Positions 45,095 to 56,400 of a stretch of 64,000 nt of DNA are shown one piece after another. Each line of letters opens with the position of its first letter. Positions within the stretch are counted from its first letter, which is position 1. The translations under genes were made by a program, and so were the position numbers. This DNA comes from Vandiemenella viatica (Eukaryota > Arthropoda > Insecta > Orthoptera > Morabidae), in the NCBI GenBank assembly GCA_031002005.1, contig JARYHS010008074.1:350262932-350326931 (forward strand), in the 5' to 3' direction. The notes under the pieces are model-generated. The model saw only the letters and a program-made list of their open reading frames with translations. It was not told the origin of the DNA and searched no databases.

Positions 45095-46262
45095 TCTTAT
45101 ATATATAAAAATCTCGTGTCACGATGTTTGTCTGGGATTAACTCCAAAACTACTTAACTGATTTTTATGAAATTTGGCTTAATGTGTGTAATTTGGTCCA
45201 ACTTAAAATATAGGATAGTTTTTATCTTGATTATTGCACTCAATATTTATTATTGTAAATTAAACGTTTGTCAAAGGAAAATGGTTTGTAAATTCCATAA
45301 GTTTCTAAAAGATGGCGGAGTGTTAATTTATCATCACAGTGTTTCGATTTATTTATGCTTCAGTCTATTCCAAACCATCATAAGTTTCCAACAGATGGCG
45401 GTGTGTTAATTTATCGAACCATCCCGTAGATGGCGTTGTGTTTCGATTTATTTATTCTACAGTCTGTTCGACGCCATATGCATGTTTCTTGAGTTTTAAT
45501 TGTGCTGTTTATTGTACGTTGTTATATGTAACGACATAGTAATTACACAATTGAATATAACATTGAAGAAAATGTTACCATAAATTAAAATACGTGTAAG
45601 TATTTCTTACTCGCTCCTCATTTTTTTTATTTTCGTTATGGCCAGCTCTCCAGTACTCCTTCATTATTGCACTGTGTTTTCTCTTTCTCTCCTTTCTACC
45701 TTGAGATCCTGCCACATTCGAAATCTGCTTTCGAAAAAAAAAATTCTTTCCATACTGTTCACCGATATTATTTCATGCAGCAATGCGTGACTGGGAAAGT
45801 GTGTTCTGATATATCCAATAATTACTGAGACCGTAATTGGCTCAGTAATTGTGCTATTTTGGCATAAAAAAATATTGATGTTGACAAAATTAACTGTTGC
45901 CAGGTGATCTGATGTCTTTTAAATCAATAGACACTGCTATAGATGAAAATGAAACTGTAAATTTTCCAACTGAGTTTTTTAATTCTTTGGGTATACCAGG
46001 AACGCCACCACACAATCTTTGGTTAAAGATTGGTTAAGTGATTATTCTTCTTCATAGTTTGAATCCACCTAGATCATGCAAAGGTACACGTTTGGTCATC
46101 AAAGGGATCACTGGAGATGTTCTTGAAGCAACTATTTCGACTAGAAAGTTTAAAGGAGAAATCGTCCTGTTGCCACTGATACCGCCAGAATCTCCAATAC
46201 CATTTAAAAGTCTTCAATTTCCGATTCATTTGGCTTTCGGTACGACCATAAATAAGTCCCCC
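45095..46262 (+). mobile_element. Helitron, 5' end plus helicase tail, truncated
   Basis: Begins TCTTATATATATAAAAATCTCG, the TC-start and A/T-rich lead typical of insect Helitrons, immediately after the PLE-H 3' end. A usual subterminal region follows (ACTTAACTGATTTTTATGAA). It contains short repeats around AGATGGCG (45312-45430) and the helicase fragment at 45890-46262. No CTRR-type 3' end is seen before the next Helitron begins at 46813. Confidence 0.68.
45890..46262 (+). pseudogene. Helitron helicase C-terminal fragment
   Basis: Two frames: SIDTAIDENETVNFPTEFFN then PPHNLWLKIG (about 45925-46036), and LNPPRSCKGTRLVIKGITGD to FPIHLAFGTTINKS (46060-46260). These are the penultimate motifs of RepHel-type Pif1 helicases. 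Coding homology stops abruptly at INKS, where PLE 3'-tail sequence starts, so the AQGQ, HGQLYVALSR and C-terminal motifs are lost. One frameshift or stop lies near 46036. Confidence 0.75.
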
Positions 46263-46322
46263 ACATCCATTATCTAAATGTAAGTTGTGGCTCGTTTCCC
46301 TATACCAATTTAATTCCTGTTC
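46258..46322 (+). mobile_element. PLE 3' tail fragment
   Basis: CCCACATCCATTATCTAAAT, TGGCTCGTTTCCCTA and AATTTAATTCCT match the extreme 3' end of PLE piece G in reverse complement (about 41090-41150). Only the tail is present, joined directly to the helicase fragment. Confidence 0.7.
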
Positions 46323-46812
46323 GCTACTTAGCACCTTTGATTTTATTGTTTACCATATGTATATATATTATCTTTTTTCCTGTACTTACGCTTTAACCCA
46401 TTAACATCCTGCAAGGGTTTCTGACTAAAGTTTTGACGTTTCAATCATCACCTTTTACTTTGTACTAGAAATACTAATTAATGCTACAAAAGAAAACTAC
46501 CTTTCATAAAAAAAAGATATCAACTTCTTGTATATAGATGTTGCTGATGTAACAGTTAATGAAATTATAATTTCTTCCCTTACATTAATCAGAAAGCAAA
46601 ACCCCAGCATGAGTCAACACTGGTGACAGACCATATCCAAATTCTTTGTACATCATAGTTGGTATTGTATGCAGACTAATGAAAAGCTATACCTACACAT
46701 GTCTAAACCCATCTTGTCTGGCCACTAAAGACAGATATTTTTTATTCTCAAACCTATAATCGTTTTTAAAAAGTCTAGTGATGATTGATAAATTATTTAT
46801 TTATCTTTTATA
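46323..46812. other. No gene seen
   Basis: AT-rich sequence between the two Helitron starts. Confidence 0.5.
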
Positions 46813-47639
46813 TCTTATATATAAAAATCAATGTTTGTTTGTTCGTCTTCTATGCATTCCTATACCATTTATCAGATTGCAATGAAACTTTGGAGAGTTT
46901 TCGAGTGTGCGTCTGCGAAGGTTCCTGTGAAAAAAAAATTCAAAAATGTCTCCCCCTATTCCCCATAACACCCCATAATTTAGGCAAAACCACATTTTTT
47001 ATCCGATTTAGATAGGAATTTGTACACTTATACTTTAAAACAAACAGAAAAATACTGCCAACATATGGTTTCCGAATATTCATCCCCTCTCCCCCTCTCC
47101 ACCCCCATTACGTTTTTACCCCATAATTTAGGCAAACCACATTTTTTATCCGATTTAGATAAGAATTTGTACGCTTATACTTTAAAACAAACAGAAAAAT
47201 ACTGCCTACATATGGTTTCCGAATATTCATCCCCTCTCCCCCTTTCCAACTCCATTATGTTTTACCCCATAATTTAGACAAACCACATTTTTTATCCGAT
47301 TTAGATAAGAATTTGTACACTTATACTTTAAAACAAACAGAAAAATACTGCCTACGTATGGTTTCCGAATATTCATCCACTCTACCCCGTTCCAACCCCA
47401 TTACATTTTTACCCCATAATTTAGGCAAACCACATTTTTTATCAGATTTAGATAAGAATTTGTACACTTATACTTTGAAACAAACAGAAAAATACTGCCT
47501 CCATATGTTTTCCAAAGCACATCCCCTCTCACCCTTTCCAACTGAAAATGAATGAAAATATAAATATGTAAATATTTTTTCATTTAATCTATGTGCCTAT
47601 TCAAGTCCTGCAATAGTGAAGCATTGCCGGGTCAGCTAG
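46813..47639 (+). mobile_element. Non-autonomous Helitron with internal tandem repeats
   Basis: An 827-bp element. The 5' end is TCTTATATATAAAAATCAATG; the 3' end is GCCGGGTCAGCTAG followed by T at 47640. No helicase. Almost the whole interior is a tandem array of 147-bp units. The 5' end resembles that at 45095 and the 3' end that at 34607, so the three belong to related Helitrons. Confidence 0.78.
46937..47525 (+). repeat. 147-bp tandem repeat, about four units
   Basis: The anchor GATTTAGAT recurs at 47005, 47152, 47299 and 47446 (spacing 147, 147, about 147). Units contain ACTTATACTTTAAAACAAAC, AAAAATACTGCC and CCCCTCTCCCCC blocks and differ at a few percent of positions. Since 147 is a multiple of 3, one frame stays open across units; this is not evidence of a gene. 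Confidence 0.92.
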
Positions 47640-48419
47640 TTTATTAATATAATGATCTTACATAACAATCTGAGCTACCAATTTCACATTCAGAAGATGG
47701 TGACAGTGATTCAAATCGTCGGAATATTGTGTGGAAACACTCACTCGGTTTATTACACAAGAGCATTATATTAAAAAGAAATACCACAAAAACATAATTC
47801 GTACCTGCTTGAACGTAGGTCTTTGGATGATTTTGAAACATGTCTGGTAAGGTTCAAAATTAAAGAAGAAAAAACCAAAATGTAGAAAAGTAAAGGAAAT
47901 ATGAGATTAAAAATGCTTTCATCAAATTCACCTGATGAAAAAAATAAATTAATGATCAGGTAAATTTTGTAAAAATAAATTTGTAATGATACAACAACAA
48001 ATGTGTAATGCTACAACAAATAATAGCAAAAAAGAAACCTGCAATCGTAAACACAGAAGAATTATACGATGCCTCAACATGCAGAGCTAATCCAGTTGCA
48101 ATAGTTACTCAGGATTTCTACTGAAATAAAGTGAAAATTTTTTAATTTACAATTTTTAATCTTTGATTTCTCATACATGAAGATGTCCCCATGATGAGTG
48201 ACATTAGCAAGGGATACTCAAGATGCTATACTATTCCTGTGTTTGTACTAAAGAACTCTCCTTGTGAACTTACAGTAATAACAGAACTAAAGCATTAAAA
48301 ATCTTTAAAAGAAGAACAGATTTTCTTTTATTGCTACAGCATCATGCCACAAAGATTCCGAAGACAAATCACATTTGGATAAAGGAAACAAAGAAACTGC
48401 CACGAGGCACTGAAAATAA
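47640..48419. other. No gene seen
   Basis: AT-rich, no recognised element. Confidence 0.5.
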
Positions 48420-48620
48420 GATAGGATAGGGAAAATAAACAGTTACCCGTCACTTACCACAGATGAAGGCAGGAGGGCGAGACACGTAAAAACACAAAAA
48501 CAAACGAATTGCACTATATTTCGACTTTAGTCTTAGTCATGTGGGAGGCGAGACATATGGCAGGGGGAAAGATGTGGACACATCCCAACCCGCCACATGA
48601 TTCATGATATTATGACTGTA
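48420..48620 (-). mobile_element. PLE 3' terminal relic
   Basis: GATAGGGAAAATAAACAG, CGTCACTTACCACAGATGAA and GGCAGGAGGGCGAGACACG read as a reversed PLE 3' end, similar to 51485-51560 and 29425-29480. No coding part. Confidence 0.5.
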
Positions 48621-49316
48621 AAGAAGCTTGTGATGTTACAATTTTTTCAGATGAAAGAATGCACAAGTAATCATAGCTGGTGGACTTTTACTTAGGTAAG
48701 TCCCACATTACTGTTGGATGCCTCGAAATCAATAATGCAGAATGACAGATGTTATCACAAGACTGCGCCAAAGTATACATTCGGCTTGCAAAAATAGCAG
48801 CCAAGCAATTGAGAATTGCAGTTAAGAAGTCATAGTTGACTGCAAAAAAGAGTTGCAGAAGTAAAAAAGATGCAGAAAAGAATGACAATCGAGAGTATTG
48901 GTTAGCAGACGTCAGTCAGTCTAGTATGAAAGATGTGGTCAGCTACTTAGTTTGAATTGCCACCAGATAGGAGTGTACAAAATATGATAGGTAGCAGTAA
49001 GAAAAGTATGTGAAATGTAAAATTTGTATTCAGTATTTTAAAATTATGTGCAAGTTTAGTAAATGATGTGTGTAATGTAAAGAAAATGGAACAAGCTTAT
49101 GAGGCATGTCACCTAACACATACACACATAGCTAAACATTTCTTCCTGGTTGGATTAATATGGAAATCTCTAACACTACATTTTAAAACCAAAGTCTGCG
49201 AGCAACGTTTAGTTCCACAAACAAAATACAAATTCTGCATAATCAGCACTTAATCTTATAAGAATAAATGGTCTGAACAAATGGGTAATGAAGGAATCAA
49301 ATAAAAGATTACTTAC
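48621..49316. other. No supported gene
   Basis: A 45-bp plus-strand segment with AG and GT borders (about 48650-48694) ends in a stop and is treated as chance. Confidence 0.5.
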
Positions 49317-49521
49317 CAGTCTTCATAGTATTAGATACAGGCACCATCTTATCGAGTCCAGCCATTCTTCTAATTTCCATCTGGACAGGTTTCAATCTTC
49401 TATTGTTCCTAGTCTGGCAACCTATATGAGGATCTGGCATCCATAACACTTTTTTTTCTGTTGATCTTTTTTCTTCCTCATCATCAAAATCATCTTCTTT
49501 ACAGACTAGGGACCAAGCTTC
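49317..49521 (-). CDS. Host-gene exon 2
   Basis: Minus strand, 205 bp, bounded by a GCAATGTAG acceptor and a GTAAGT donor. It encodes 68 codons plus one base without stops, starting in phase 0: EAWSLVCKEDDFDDEEEKRS (an acidic cluster), then LWMPDPHIGCQTRNNRRLKP and VQMEIRRMAGLDKMVPVS. It follows the phase-0 end of the 62796-62905 exon, and its one-base overhang fits the exon at 33652-33782. No transposon resemblance; the mixed acidic then basic composition looks like a nuclear or cytoskeletal regulatory protein, but I do not recognise the family. Both splice sites are strong, making this the best-supported host exon in the window. Confidence 0.75.
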
Positions 49522-49639
49522 CTACATTGCAAACAAAGTATATAAATTGTAATATGCCAGTCTATGTAAGAGTCGAACAGTATGGTTTAGGCATATCTCA
49601 CAATATTTAATTAAATATGCAAGGAAATTAGGGGTGTGT

Positions 49640-49870
49640 GCACATTGTATAATAATTCACTTTTTTCCTCCCTCCCCAATATATACATCGCAGAGCACCT
49701 ACATTCTCTGATGAAGCTCTGAACCCCGCACCCCCTAACCACCTATCCCTTGCAACTCATTTTATCAATTGCAGTGACATATCTGTATGACCATATCTCC
49801 TGCTGCAGAAGGGCTTTGACCAAAAATCTTATAATGTGACTCCCTGCAATTGCAAATGTTAGCCTTCCTC
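49640..49870 (+). mobile_element. PLE 3' UTR relic
   Basis: A CTCCTGCTGCAGAAGGGCTT block at 49798-49817 and a lead like that at 1640-1745. Heavily decayed. Confidence 0.4.
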
Positions 49871-50020
49871 TCAATCATATTACACTACATGTACCTTTTT
49901 CTTCTAATGTAACACGTTATCACTGTTGGTAACATGTTATCAGGCATGTCACATTAACAGAAATCAAGAAGAAAAAGTACAGCATTCATAAGCCAACTAG
50001 CAATGGAGACATGAACATTC

Positions 50021-50242
50021 TTTTCGGCTTTACACCTCATCAATGTCGAGGTTATTAAAGGCATGGTGGCAAGTAAAAGGGAGGAATTTGGCCATGGCGT
50101 TTTGAAGGAACTGTCCCGGCATTTGTCTAGAGTGATTTGGGGAAACCACAGAAACCAAAATCTGGATGGCCCGATGGGGATTCGAACCTGTGTCCTCCCG
50201 AATGCGAGGCCACCGTATTTCTGCTCATCCACCATGCTCAGT
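50021..50242 (-). mobile_element. SINE family A
   Basis: Reverse-strand copy. It has the 3' tail block CGGCTTTACACCTCATCAAT (50023), the core, B box GGTTCGAATCCCC at about 50176-50188, and the 5' end GAGCATGGTGGATGAGC. The A box region carries a short deletion. Confidence 0.85.
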
Positions 50243-50285
50243 GGAGACATGTGGAAAGGACAGTGTGGAAAATGAAAATGCCGGG

Positions 50286-50588
50286 GAAAAACCTGAACAA
50301 GTTGTAACCATGACAAATGATCAGGTTCAAGGATGCCGGGCCAGGAGAGAACTCACCGTCCTACCTATCATTCAGGAATACCGGGATCAAACCCGGTTCG
50401 GCCTTCCTGACTGAGGTTTTCCTCAGTCAATTTAGGCGAATGCTGGAATGGTTCCCTACAAGGTTACGAACGACTTCCATCCCCCCTCCCTCCCTTTAGG
50501 TTAATCAGCTTAAAAGGATCCTTGAGATCCTCCAGCAGCTAACCTCCCAGGTCTTACCTGGGAGGAATAAAATTTGTAAAAAAAAAGT
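50286..50588 (+). mobile_element. tRNA-derived SINE, family C (shares core with A)
   Basis: A tRNA-like B-box region (CCGGGATCAAACCCGG, 50380-50395) is followed by a core resembling that of family A (AGGCGAATGCTGGAATGGTTCC). It ends with a perfect hairpin (50543-50565) and an A tail at 50577-50586. The head differs from family A. The 5' limit is uncertain. Confidence 0.5.
50543..50565 (+). repeat. Perfect hairpin near SINE 3' end
   Basis: CCTCCCAGGT, loop CTT, ACCTGGGAGG: a 10-bp stem with a 3-base loop just before the A tail. Confidence 0.85.
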
Positions 50589-50599
50589 GTACAGGTCAA

Positions 50600-50990
50600 A
50601 CTATGCCCCAACTCTGGAGGTAATTTTGGTACATAAGTGCTTGTGTCAGGTTGATGGAGTGAAGGGCAAGGGAGTCTTGATCACAGCAGATGTGTCTGCC
50701 TCAGACAACTAAGCTGTGCAGGAGGGAGTGTTTTGTATGGTATGAACAGCAGCTGTTAAAGTGTAGATTTGGATTTTAGTGTGGACAGAGATATGGTGGT
50801 GGCTATTATGCATGGAGATGTCAAAATCAATGAAAGTAATGGCGGTGTGAGTGTAGGATCAACTGAATTTTATGAACTGGATGTCATTAAGATATTTTAA
50901 GAAGTCAAAAATCACTCAAATTGTTCAGAAATATGGTGCATTCTCCAATTACTCTTTGAAAAAACCTTGATCAGATTCTGCAGACCATTT
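50600..50990 (-). mobile_element. PLE piece L, RT C-terminus
   Basis: Minus strand. FIKFS, then YTHTAITFIDFDISMHNSHH and ISVHTKIQIY correspond to the RT thumb region of piece H (FSWTYYHTQATFLDVELSLS). Decayed, with stops. Confidence 0.6.
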
Positions 50991-51400
50991 AACTAGGGCC
51001 TCTATCATCAGTAAACCTGTGCATGGTCCTTTACCTTGTAATAGGTTTCATTGCAAAACATGCAATAAACACTTGCCCTCAAAACTTACAGCAATCCTAC
51101 CATACATCACCATACTTCTCACCTCATACATCAGCCTCACAATGAACCATCTTTCCACCAGGAAAAGAATTTAATCTAAAATTTAAACCAACCTGTCAAT
51201 ACCCATGCTATCTCCTAAACCTCTTGTAACCTCAATAATGGTTTCAGAGTCAAAGCCTCTGAGTACTCCCAATCAGAACAGATGGGATATGGCCTGCCAG
51301 CACAATCTGAACATCAGACATCCCTTGGGTCTCTCTTTCAGATAAAACTTACCTTCCTCTTTAACAACCCACCCCCGGTAAATCCATTACTCGTAAACAT
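50991..51400 (+). mobile_element. PLE piece M, endonuclease end
   Basis: Plus strand: the Cys linker (FHCKTCNKHLPS near 51050-51085), then a decayed GIY-YIG part and a C-terminal block around SEQMGYGLPAQSEHQTSLGS, which corresponds to SELRRWELAYQ...TRHPPG in shifted frames. Head-to-head with piece L. Confidence 0.58.
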
Positions 51401-51479
51401 ACTTCATTCATATATTTTTTATCACCATCATTATTACATTTATGATTATAATATTTCGGTTGCTAGGAAACAAAGGTGC

Positions 51480-51740
51480 TCTAAAGCAGATACATTTGGA
51501 TAGGAGAATAACCACTGCTTATCCAAGATGAAGGTTGCCGCAGTGACGAAACAGGAAAAAAAGGTATATATGTATAAATTGAGATTTTTGGGATCGTAAC
51601 CTTTCTACAACAAAACGGTGAGGTAACTGCCTAGTGGAAGCTGACAGCAAACTGAAGACGCAGACCCCTGGTTGGCAAATGGTGGTGGAGGAAAATCAAA
51701 ATGGTGGGGATTGTGGGTGAGCCCGAGAATTGTAAACTGG
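51480..51740 (-). mobile_element. PLE piece N, 3' terminus
   Basis: A reversed 3' end: ATAGGAGAATAACCACTGCT and CAAGATGAAGGTTGCCGCAG, with UTR sequence to about 51740. Tail-to-tail with piece M. Confidence 0.55.
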
Positions 51741-51769
51741 AAACATATCACGGGAACAAGTCATAGACA

Positions 51770-52160
51770 CACTATGCCACATGTGAAGCCTCCCATTGGA
51801 ATATATTCACTAACCTGTAACCATTGCCTAGCCCATTCGTAAGTCCGATCACGAATCCACTGGCCATCAGAGTGAATGGCCACAGATAAACAGTATTCAC
51901 CCAGAACGCTCTCCATCTAGTATCTCGTCATGCCACCACAAATAAAACCAACAATTTCAATTCTTGTTTCACTCTCCACGCAACCAGAGTCCTCTCAAAC
52001 AGAAGCAGCAGCTCTGAACTCAGGTGGTGGGAACATGCTTTCCAGTAAAAACTGGTTACCAGAAAGCTCAAAGCCAGATAGACACCCAGCTAATTTTCCT
52101 TCTTTTACATCTTCCCCACTCACTCTCTTCTCATATGAAACACCACTCACCCGATTTTTA
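51770..52160 (+). mobile_element. PLE piece O, endonuclease end
   Basis: Plus strand. Nucleotide and shifted-frame match to PLE-A from the TNPLAIRMNGHR block (51850-51890) to the SSSELRRWE block (52000-52030). Several indels. Confidence 0.65.
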
Positions 52161-52650
52161 AGTAATGTGTAATATTCAGTTTTTACTTGATTTTGTTTAT
52201 ATTTTTTATTTAAACAAAAATTATATGAGAATTTATTTTCTACCAACTCCTTCCATCTGGTTCCTACATTATGTTTCCAATTTTACAATTATCAGGTTTA
52301 TGCATTTGAACTCAGTCCCACACTCCTCACCATGTTGAATTTCGTCATAGTGTTGTATACCTAAACTATTATTTCTTCCTATGTGGAGGTAGTGCCTATA
52401 ATTAATCAGTACAGAAACTCTGCAGAAACCTTCAAGTAAAATCTTATCCCTTCACTGACAGCAAGATAAGTTGAAAGACCCCTCAATGTATTTGGGTAGC
52501 AACAAATGGTGGGGGAAGAAGTTGTCCAAAGATTATATTAATCTCTGTAATTGTCAATCTAAGGAAAACAAAACTTAGTAGAAAAACATAAGAATAATTT
52601 TCTGATAAAGTAAAAATAATCAAAATCATTGTGTATTTGTAATAAAATAA
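52161..52650. other. No gene seen
   Basis: AT-rich sequence between PLE pieces. Confidence 0.5.
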
Positions 52651-52741
52651 GTAATAGGTTTACTGGTGAATTCTACTGTAAATTGAATCCAGAGGGATGC
52701 CAAGTATCAAGGATCAGAGTCCCACATGTGTAGAAGTGAAA
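52651..52741 (-). mobile_element. PLE piece P, distal part (split by RTE II)
   Basis: In reverse complement the sequence CTTGATACTTGGCATCCCTC and TGGATTCAATTTA matches the PLE codons for LDTRHPPGLNL. The proximal part of the same PLE is at 56187-56400. Confidence 0.6.
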
Positions 52742-52766
52742 ATAATAATAATAATAATAATAATAA
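52742..52766. repeat. (AAT)n tract at 5' edge of RTE II
   Basis: About 25 bp. A similar tract is at 56164-56184 at the other end of the element. Confidence 0.9.
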
Positions 52767-55700
52767 CCTACTACGCTGTCGTAGCAGGGGGAGAGGTCAT
52801 ACTCCCATGTGGCGCGTCCCAGTTGGTGGATAGGAAGGTCCTCACCAGTTTACCAGCGGACCTGAGAGAAATAAAATAGCTCTTGCGGACCAAACACACC
52901 ACGGTCAATGGCGAAAGAGGAATAGGATTGTTCCCAACGGCAGAGGGGGCGGAAGAACCACATGTTCTGGAACTAACCCCTCCAGTCCTAAAAAAAACTG
53001 GGCTTCAGTCCAAACAATTTGATTCTCAAGCACCATGAAGCGTGGCAGAAATCAACATATTACCCCAGGTGGTAGCTAATCCACTGCTGTCAGGGACAGT
53101 ACAACCAGACTTTCGGATTCTGGGGCGTCTGGTATGACACGCGAACAGAGGGTATCGGAGACCTCTGGCCAACTTCGCCCTAAAACCAAAACTTTTTTTG
53201 GAACACCGAACATAAACACACTCTTGCGAGCAGGAAAATTACATGAACTACAGAAAACCCTAGACAAACAAAAAATTTTGATACTAGCACTTCAGGAAAC
53301 AAGACTAACAGATGAAAATGCTATGGACTTTGGCAATTACAGACTCTGCAAAAGTAAGACTAACAAACGAATCCTGAAAAATACTCCACATTTAGGAGTA
53401 GCTTTTGCGATTAACAAAAACATACTGAACTCGGTAACGAAAGTGAAATCTGTAAATAACAGACTAATGACGATCTCTTTCAAATGTGTAAACAAAACAT
53501 ATACACTAATCAATGCGCACATGCCAATCAACAAGGAAAATAAAACAGATCGTGGAAAGGTAGATCAATGCTGGGAAACACTAGAAGAAACTATATATAA
53601 CATCCCATAAAGCCACATCAAAATCTTAGTAGGGGACTTTAACGCACAACTAGGAAGAGAAAGAAGATACAGAAAAACAATCGGAAAATACCCGGCTCAC
53701 AAATGGACCAACCAAAACAGACAGAGATTAGTTGAACTCTGCAGTAGATTCAATCTAAAAATCGTGTCAACAAATTTTAAAAAGAAACCATCAAAACAGA
53801 TGACATAGCGAGCACCAAACTCACTCTTAGGCGAGTTCCAAATCGATCATGTAGCCATCTCATATCCAAACCACAGAGAAAATTTGAATGTCCAGGTTAG
53901 AAGGGGTGCAAACATAGATTCTGACCATTACTTGACAAGAATTAAATTAAAGTCGAGACCACAAAGGATCATCAAAAAGAAACCACCAATTCCAAAATTT
54001 GATGCAGGCAAAATTCAACCTTCATTTACAGAAGAACTGGACAGAAAGAAATCAGAAAATTGGCAACAACTCAAAACCAAACTGATTGAAACAGCACAAA
54101 AACTAATCCCACAGCAAAAACGCAGAAAACACCCTTGGTGGAACGAGCAATGTGACCAAGCAATCAAAGGACGACATCAAATGGAAAAACAGAAAAACAG
54201 ATGACAACTACAAAGAATACCTGAAAAGTAGGAAGGAAACAGCAAAACTAATCAGACAAACCAAAAGGAAATATGAAAATGGGCAACTGCTTGAAATTGA
54301 GAAAGACTTCCAGAAAAACAACACACGCAATTTCTGCAGAACTTTCAAAAGAAAACTCACAGGATATCAACCACAAAGCCTCTGCTTTAAGAAAGAGGAC
54401 GGACAACTGGCATTAAACAATAAAGAAAAACTGTACAGTGCTTGCAGAGTATTTTGAAAAACTTTTAAATTGTCCCGAACCAATACAACGATTCGCACCA
54501 CAAGAACCTAAAGAAAAAAATCCAAATTCATTACCACCTGATGAAAATTAAATTGTTAGACAAATCAAAAGACTCAAAAACAACAAAGCAGCTGGTGCAG
54601 ATGGAATCACTGCAAAGCTTCTAAAAGCAGCAGGATCAAAAAATATAAAAGAGATCACAAAAATTATCCAAGACATTTGGAAAACAGAAAAAATTCCAGA
54701 AGATTGGAAAAAATGCGTTAATCCACCATTTACACAAAAGGGAGACAGAGCAAGTGTTAATAATTACAGGGGAATCTCACTGCAGTCAGTGTCATACAAA
54801 ATTTTCTCCCAGTGTCTCCTCGATAGGGCTCAACAACAACTAGAACCAAGGATCGGAGAATATCAAGCAAGATTTAGACCAGGTAGATCTTGCACAGAAC
54901 AAATACTCAGCCTAAAACTTATCCTCAAACATCAAAGAATTTGTAGCAACCGTTTAGTATGCACATTTGTAGATTTAAAAAAAAAAGCATGGGACTCAGT
55001 TGATCGAGAGTTATTATTCCAAATATTGAAAGAACAAGGCTTAGACCCCAAAACTCTTGCTTTAATACAACAAACACTAACAGATACAAAGTCCAAAATA
55101 AAATTTTTAGGGGAGATATCAGAACCCTTCATTATTAAAACAGGAGTAAGACAAGGAGACGGACTTTCTCCGTTACTGTTCAACTGCGTCCTTGAAAAAG
55201 TGTTACAGAAATGGTGGAAACAAAAATCAATTCTTGGAATTGACCAGCCAATTATATTAGGCAGAGGAAAATAAAAGATAGATTGCCTAGCATTTGCAGA
55301 CGACTTAGCAATTAACCTGTGACATTGCAATAGCCCAAAAACAGATCGAACTCTTGAAAGAAGTAGCGGAGAAAGTGGGTCTACAGATTTCATTCGAGAA
55401 AACAGAATTTATGACCTGCAATAAAGAAACACCAAAATACATGGAGACAAAATATGGAAAAATCAAACGAGTCTCATACTTCAAGTATCTCGGTGAAACA
55501 ATCCGAGAGAATGGAACTGAAGCAAAAGCTAATGAAATAAGATGCCAAAAGATGGAAACAGCTTATCGAATAACACAAAATGTCTACAACAAAAAATGCA
55601 TCTCCAAGCACACAAAAACTGAGACATTACAATACAGTTATTAAATCAGAATGTCTTTATGGATCAGAAACACTTATTTTTAACAGAAAAAAAGATATAG

Positions 55701-56186
55701 AAAACATTGAGAAAAAATAACGCAAAAGTATAAGGAAAATTTTGGGGTCAAAGACTCATAGGAGACCAGTACAGACTCAAAAGTAATCAGGACATATTAC
55801 AATATGCAGACATTCACAGTGATATTAGAAAACGCCTACTAAAATTTTATGGACACATCAAAAGAATGAACCCTAATAGACTTACAAGACAAATAGTTGA
55901 CTTCTATGAAAACCAAAGTAAATCAATATCGGATACAATGAAATGGATTGGAGAAATCAAGAAAGACCTCAAATTAGCAGGAATTGTTCCAGAAGATTTC
56001 GAAAACAGAGACACATTTAAATCAAAAATTCACAAATGGCAAGTTGACCGGGAGGAAAGATTAAAGAAAAGATCAGGAACAACATGGTCAGTTGAGAGGC
56101 ACAAAGGAAAGCGAACAAACGCTTCTGAGTACTTTGCGTAGTCCTAATGGGCTTATCCGCAAATAATAATAATAATAATAATAAAA
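52767..56186 (+). mobile_element. RTE-type retrotransposon II, full span, decayed
   Basis: About 3.4 kb from CCTACTACGCTGTCGTAGCA to an (AAT)n tail at 56164-56184. A 5' leader of about 360 bp precedes the endonuclease. It sits inside PLE piece P. No exact target duplication is seen; about 25-30 bp of PLE sequence between the flanks appears missing or replaced by AAT repeats. Confidence 0.82.
53134..56141 (+). pseudogene. RTE II endonuclease/reverse transcriptase pseudogene
   Basis: A different subfamily from the 6.6-9.4 kb copy. The endonuclease runs from NINTLLRAGKLHEL through LALQETRL to a stop at 53608, and continues in the same frame with ILVGDFNAQLGRE, FQIDHVAI and a SDHYLTRIKL motif near 53920, crossing another stop near 53806. 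After frame changes near 54190 and 54445 the RT follows: NKAAGADGITAKLL, GDRASVNNYRGISLQSVSYK, CTFVDLKKKAWDSVD, TGVRQGDGLSPLLFN, and an intact CLAFADDLAI catalytic box at about 55285-55310 just past a stop. Thumb and C-terminal parts follow in further frames to 56141. The order is complete, but at least seven stops or shifts inactivate it. Confidence 0.85.
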
Positions 56187-56400
56187 CATCTCTCCCAGCT
56201 CTCACTGTACAGCAATAGTTGGGATTGTAAGAGATGTTTGAGCTGGCATAGGCTGTCACTGGGTGATCTAGGTTTCCATTACAAACTATTTGCATGTGGC
56301 TGTTCATTCTGATGGGCAGTTGGTTTGTGGAGAAACTTACAAGTTGGTAAATGAGGTGGGTAGTAGTTGAAATGACATGTCCAATGACAGAAAAAGAATA
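56187..56400 (-). mobile_element. PLE piece P, proximal part
   Basis: Minus-strand frame: HVISTTTHLIYQLVSF, TNQLPIRMNSHMQIV, CCTVRAGRDV, i.e. the GIY-YIG region up to the point where RTE II interrupts it. Confidence 0.68.

Noticed and set aside
47020..47555. Two repeated ORFs with a recurring YTLKQTEKYC peptide
   Set aside because: The frame is open only because the 147-bp Helitron-internal repeat is a multiple of three; no start context or homology.
48650..48694. 45-bp segment with AG and GT borders
   Set aside because: Contains a stop in the only open phase; likely chance.
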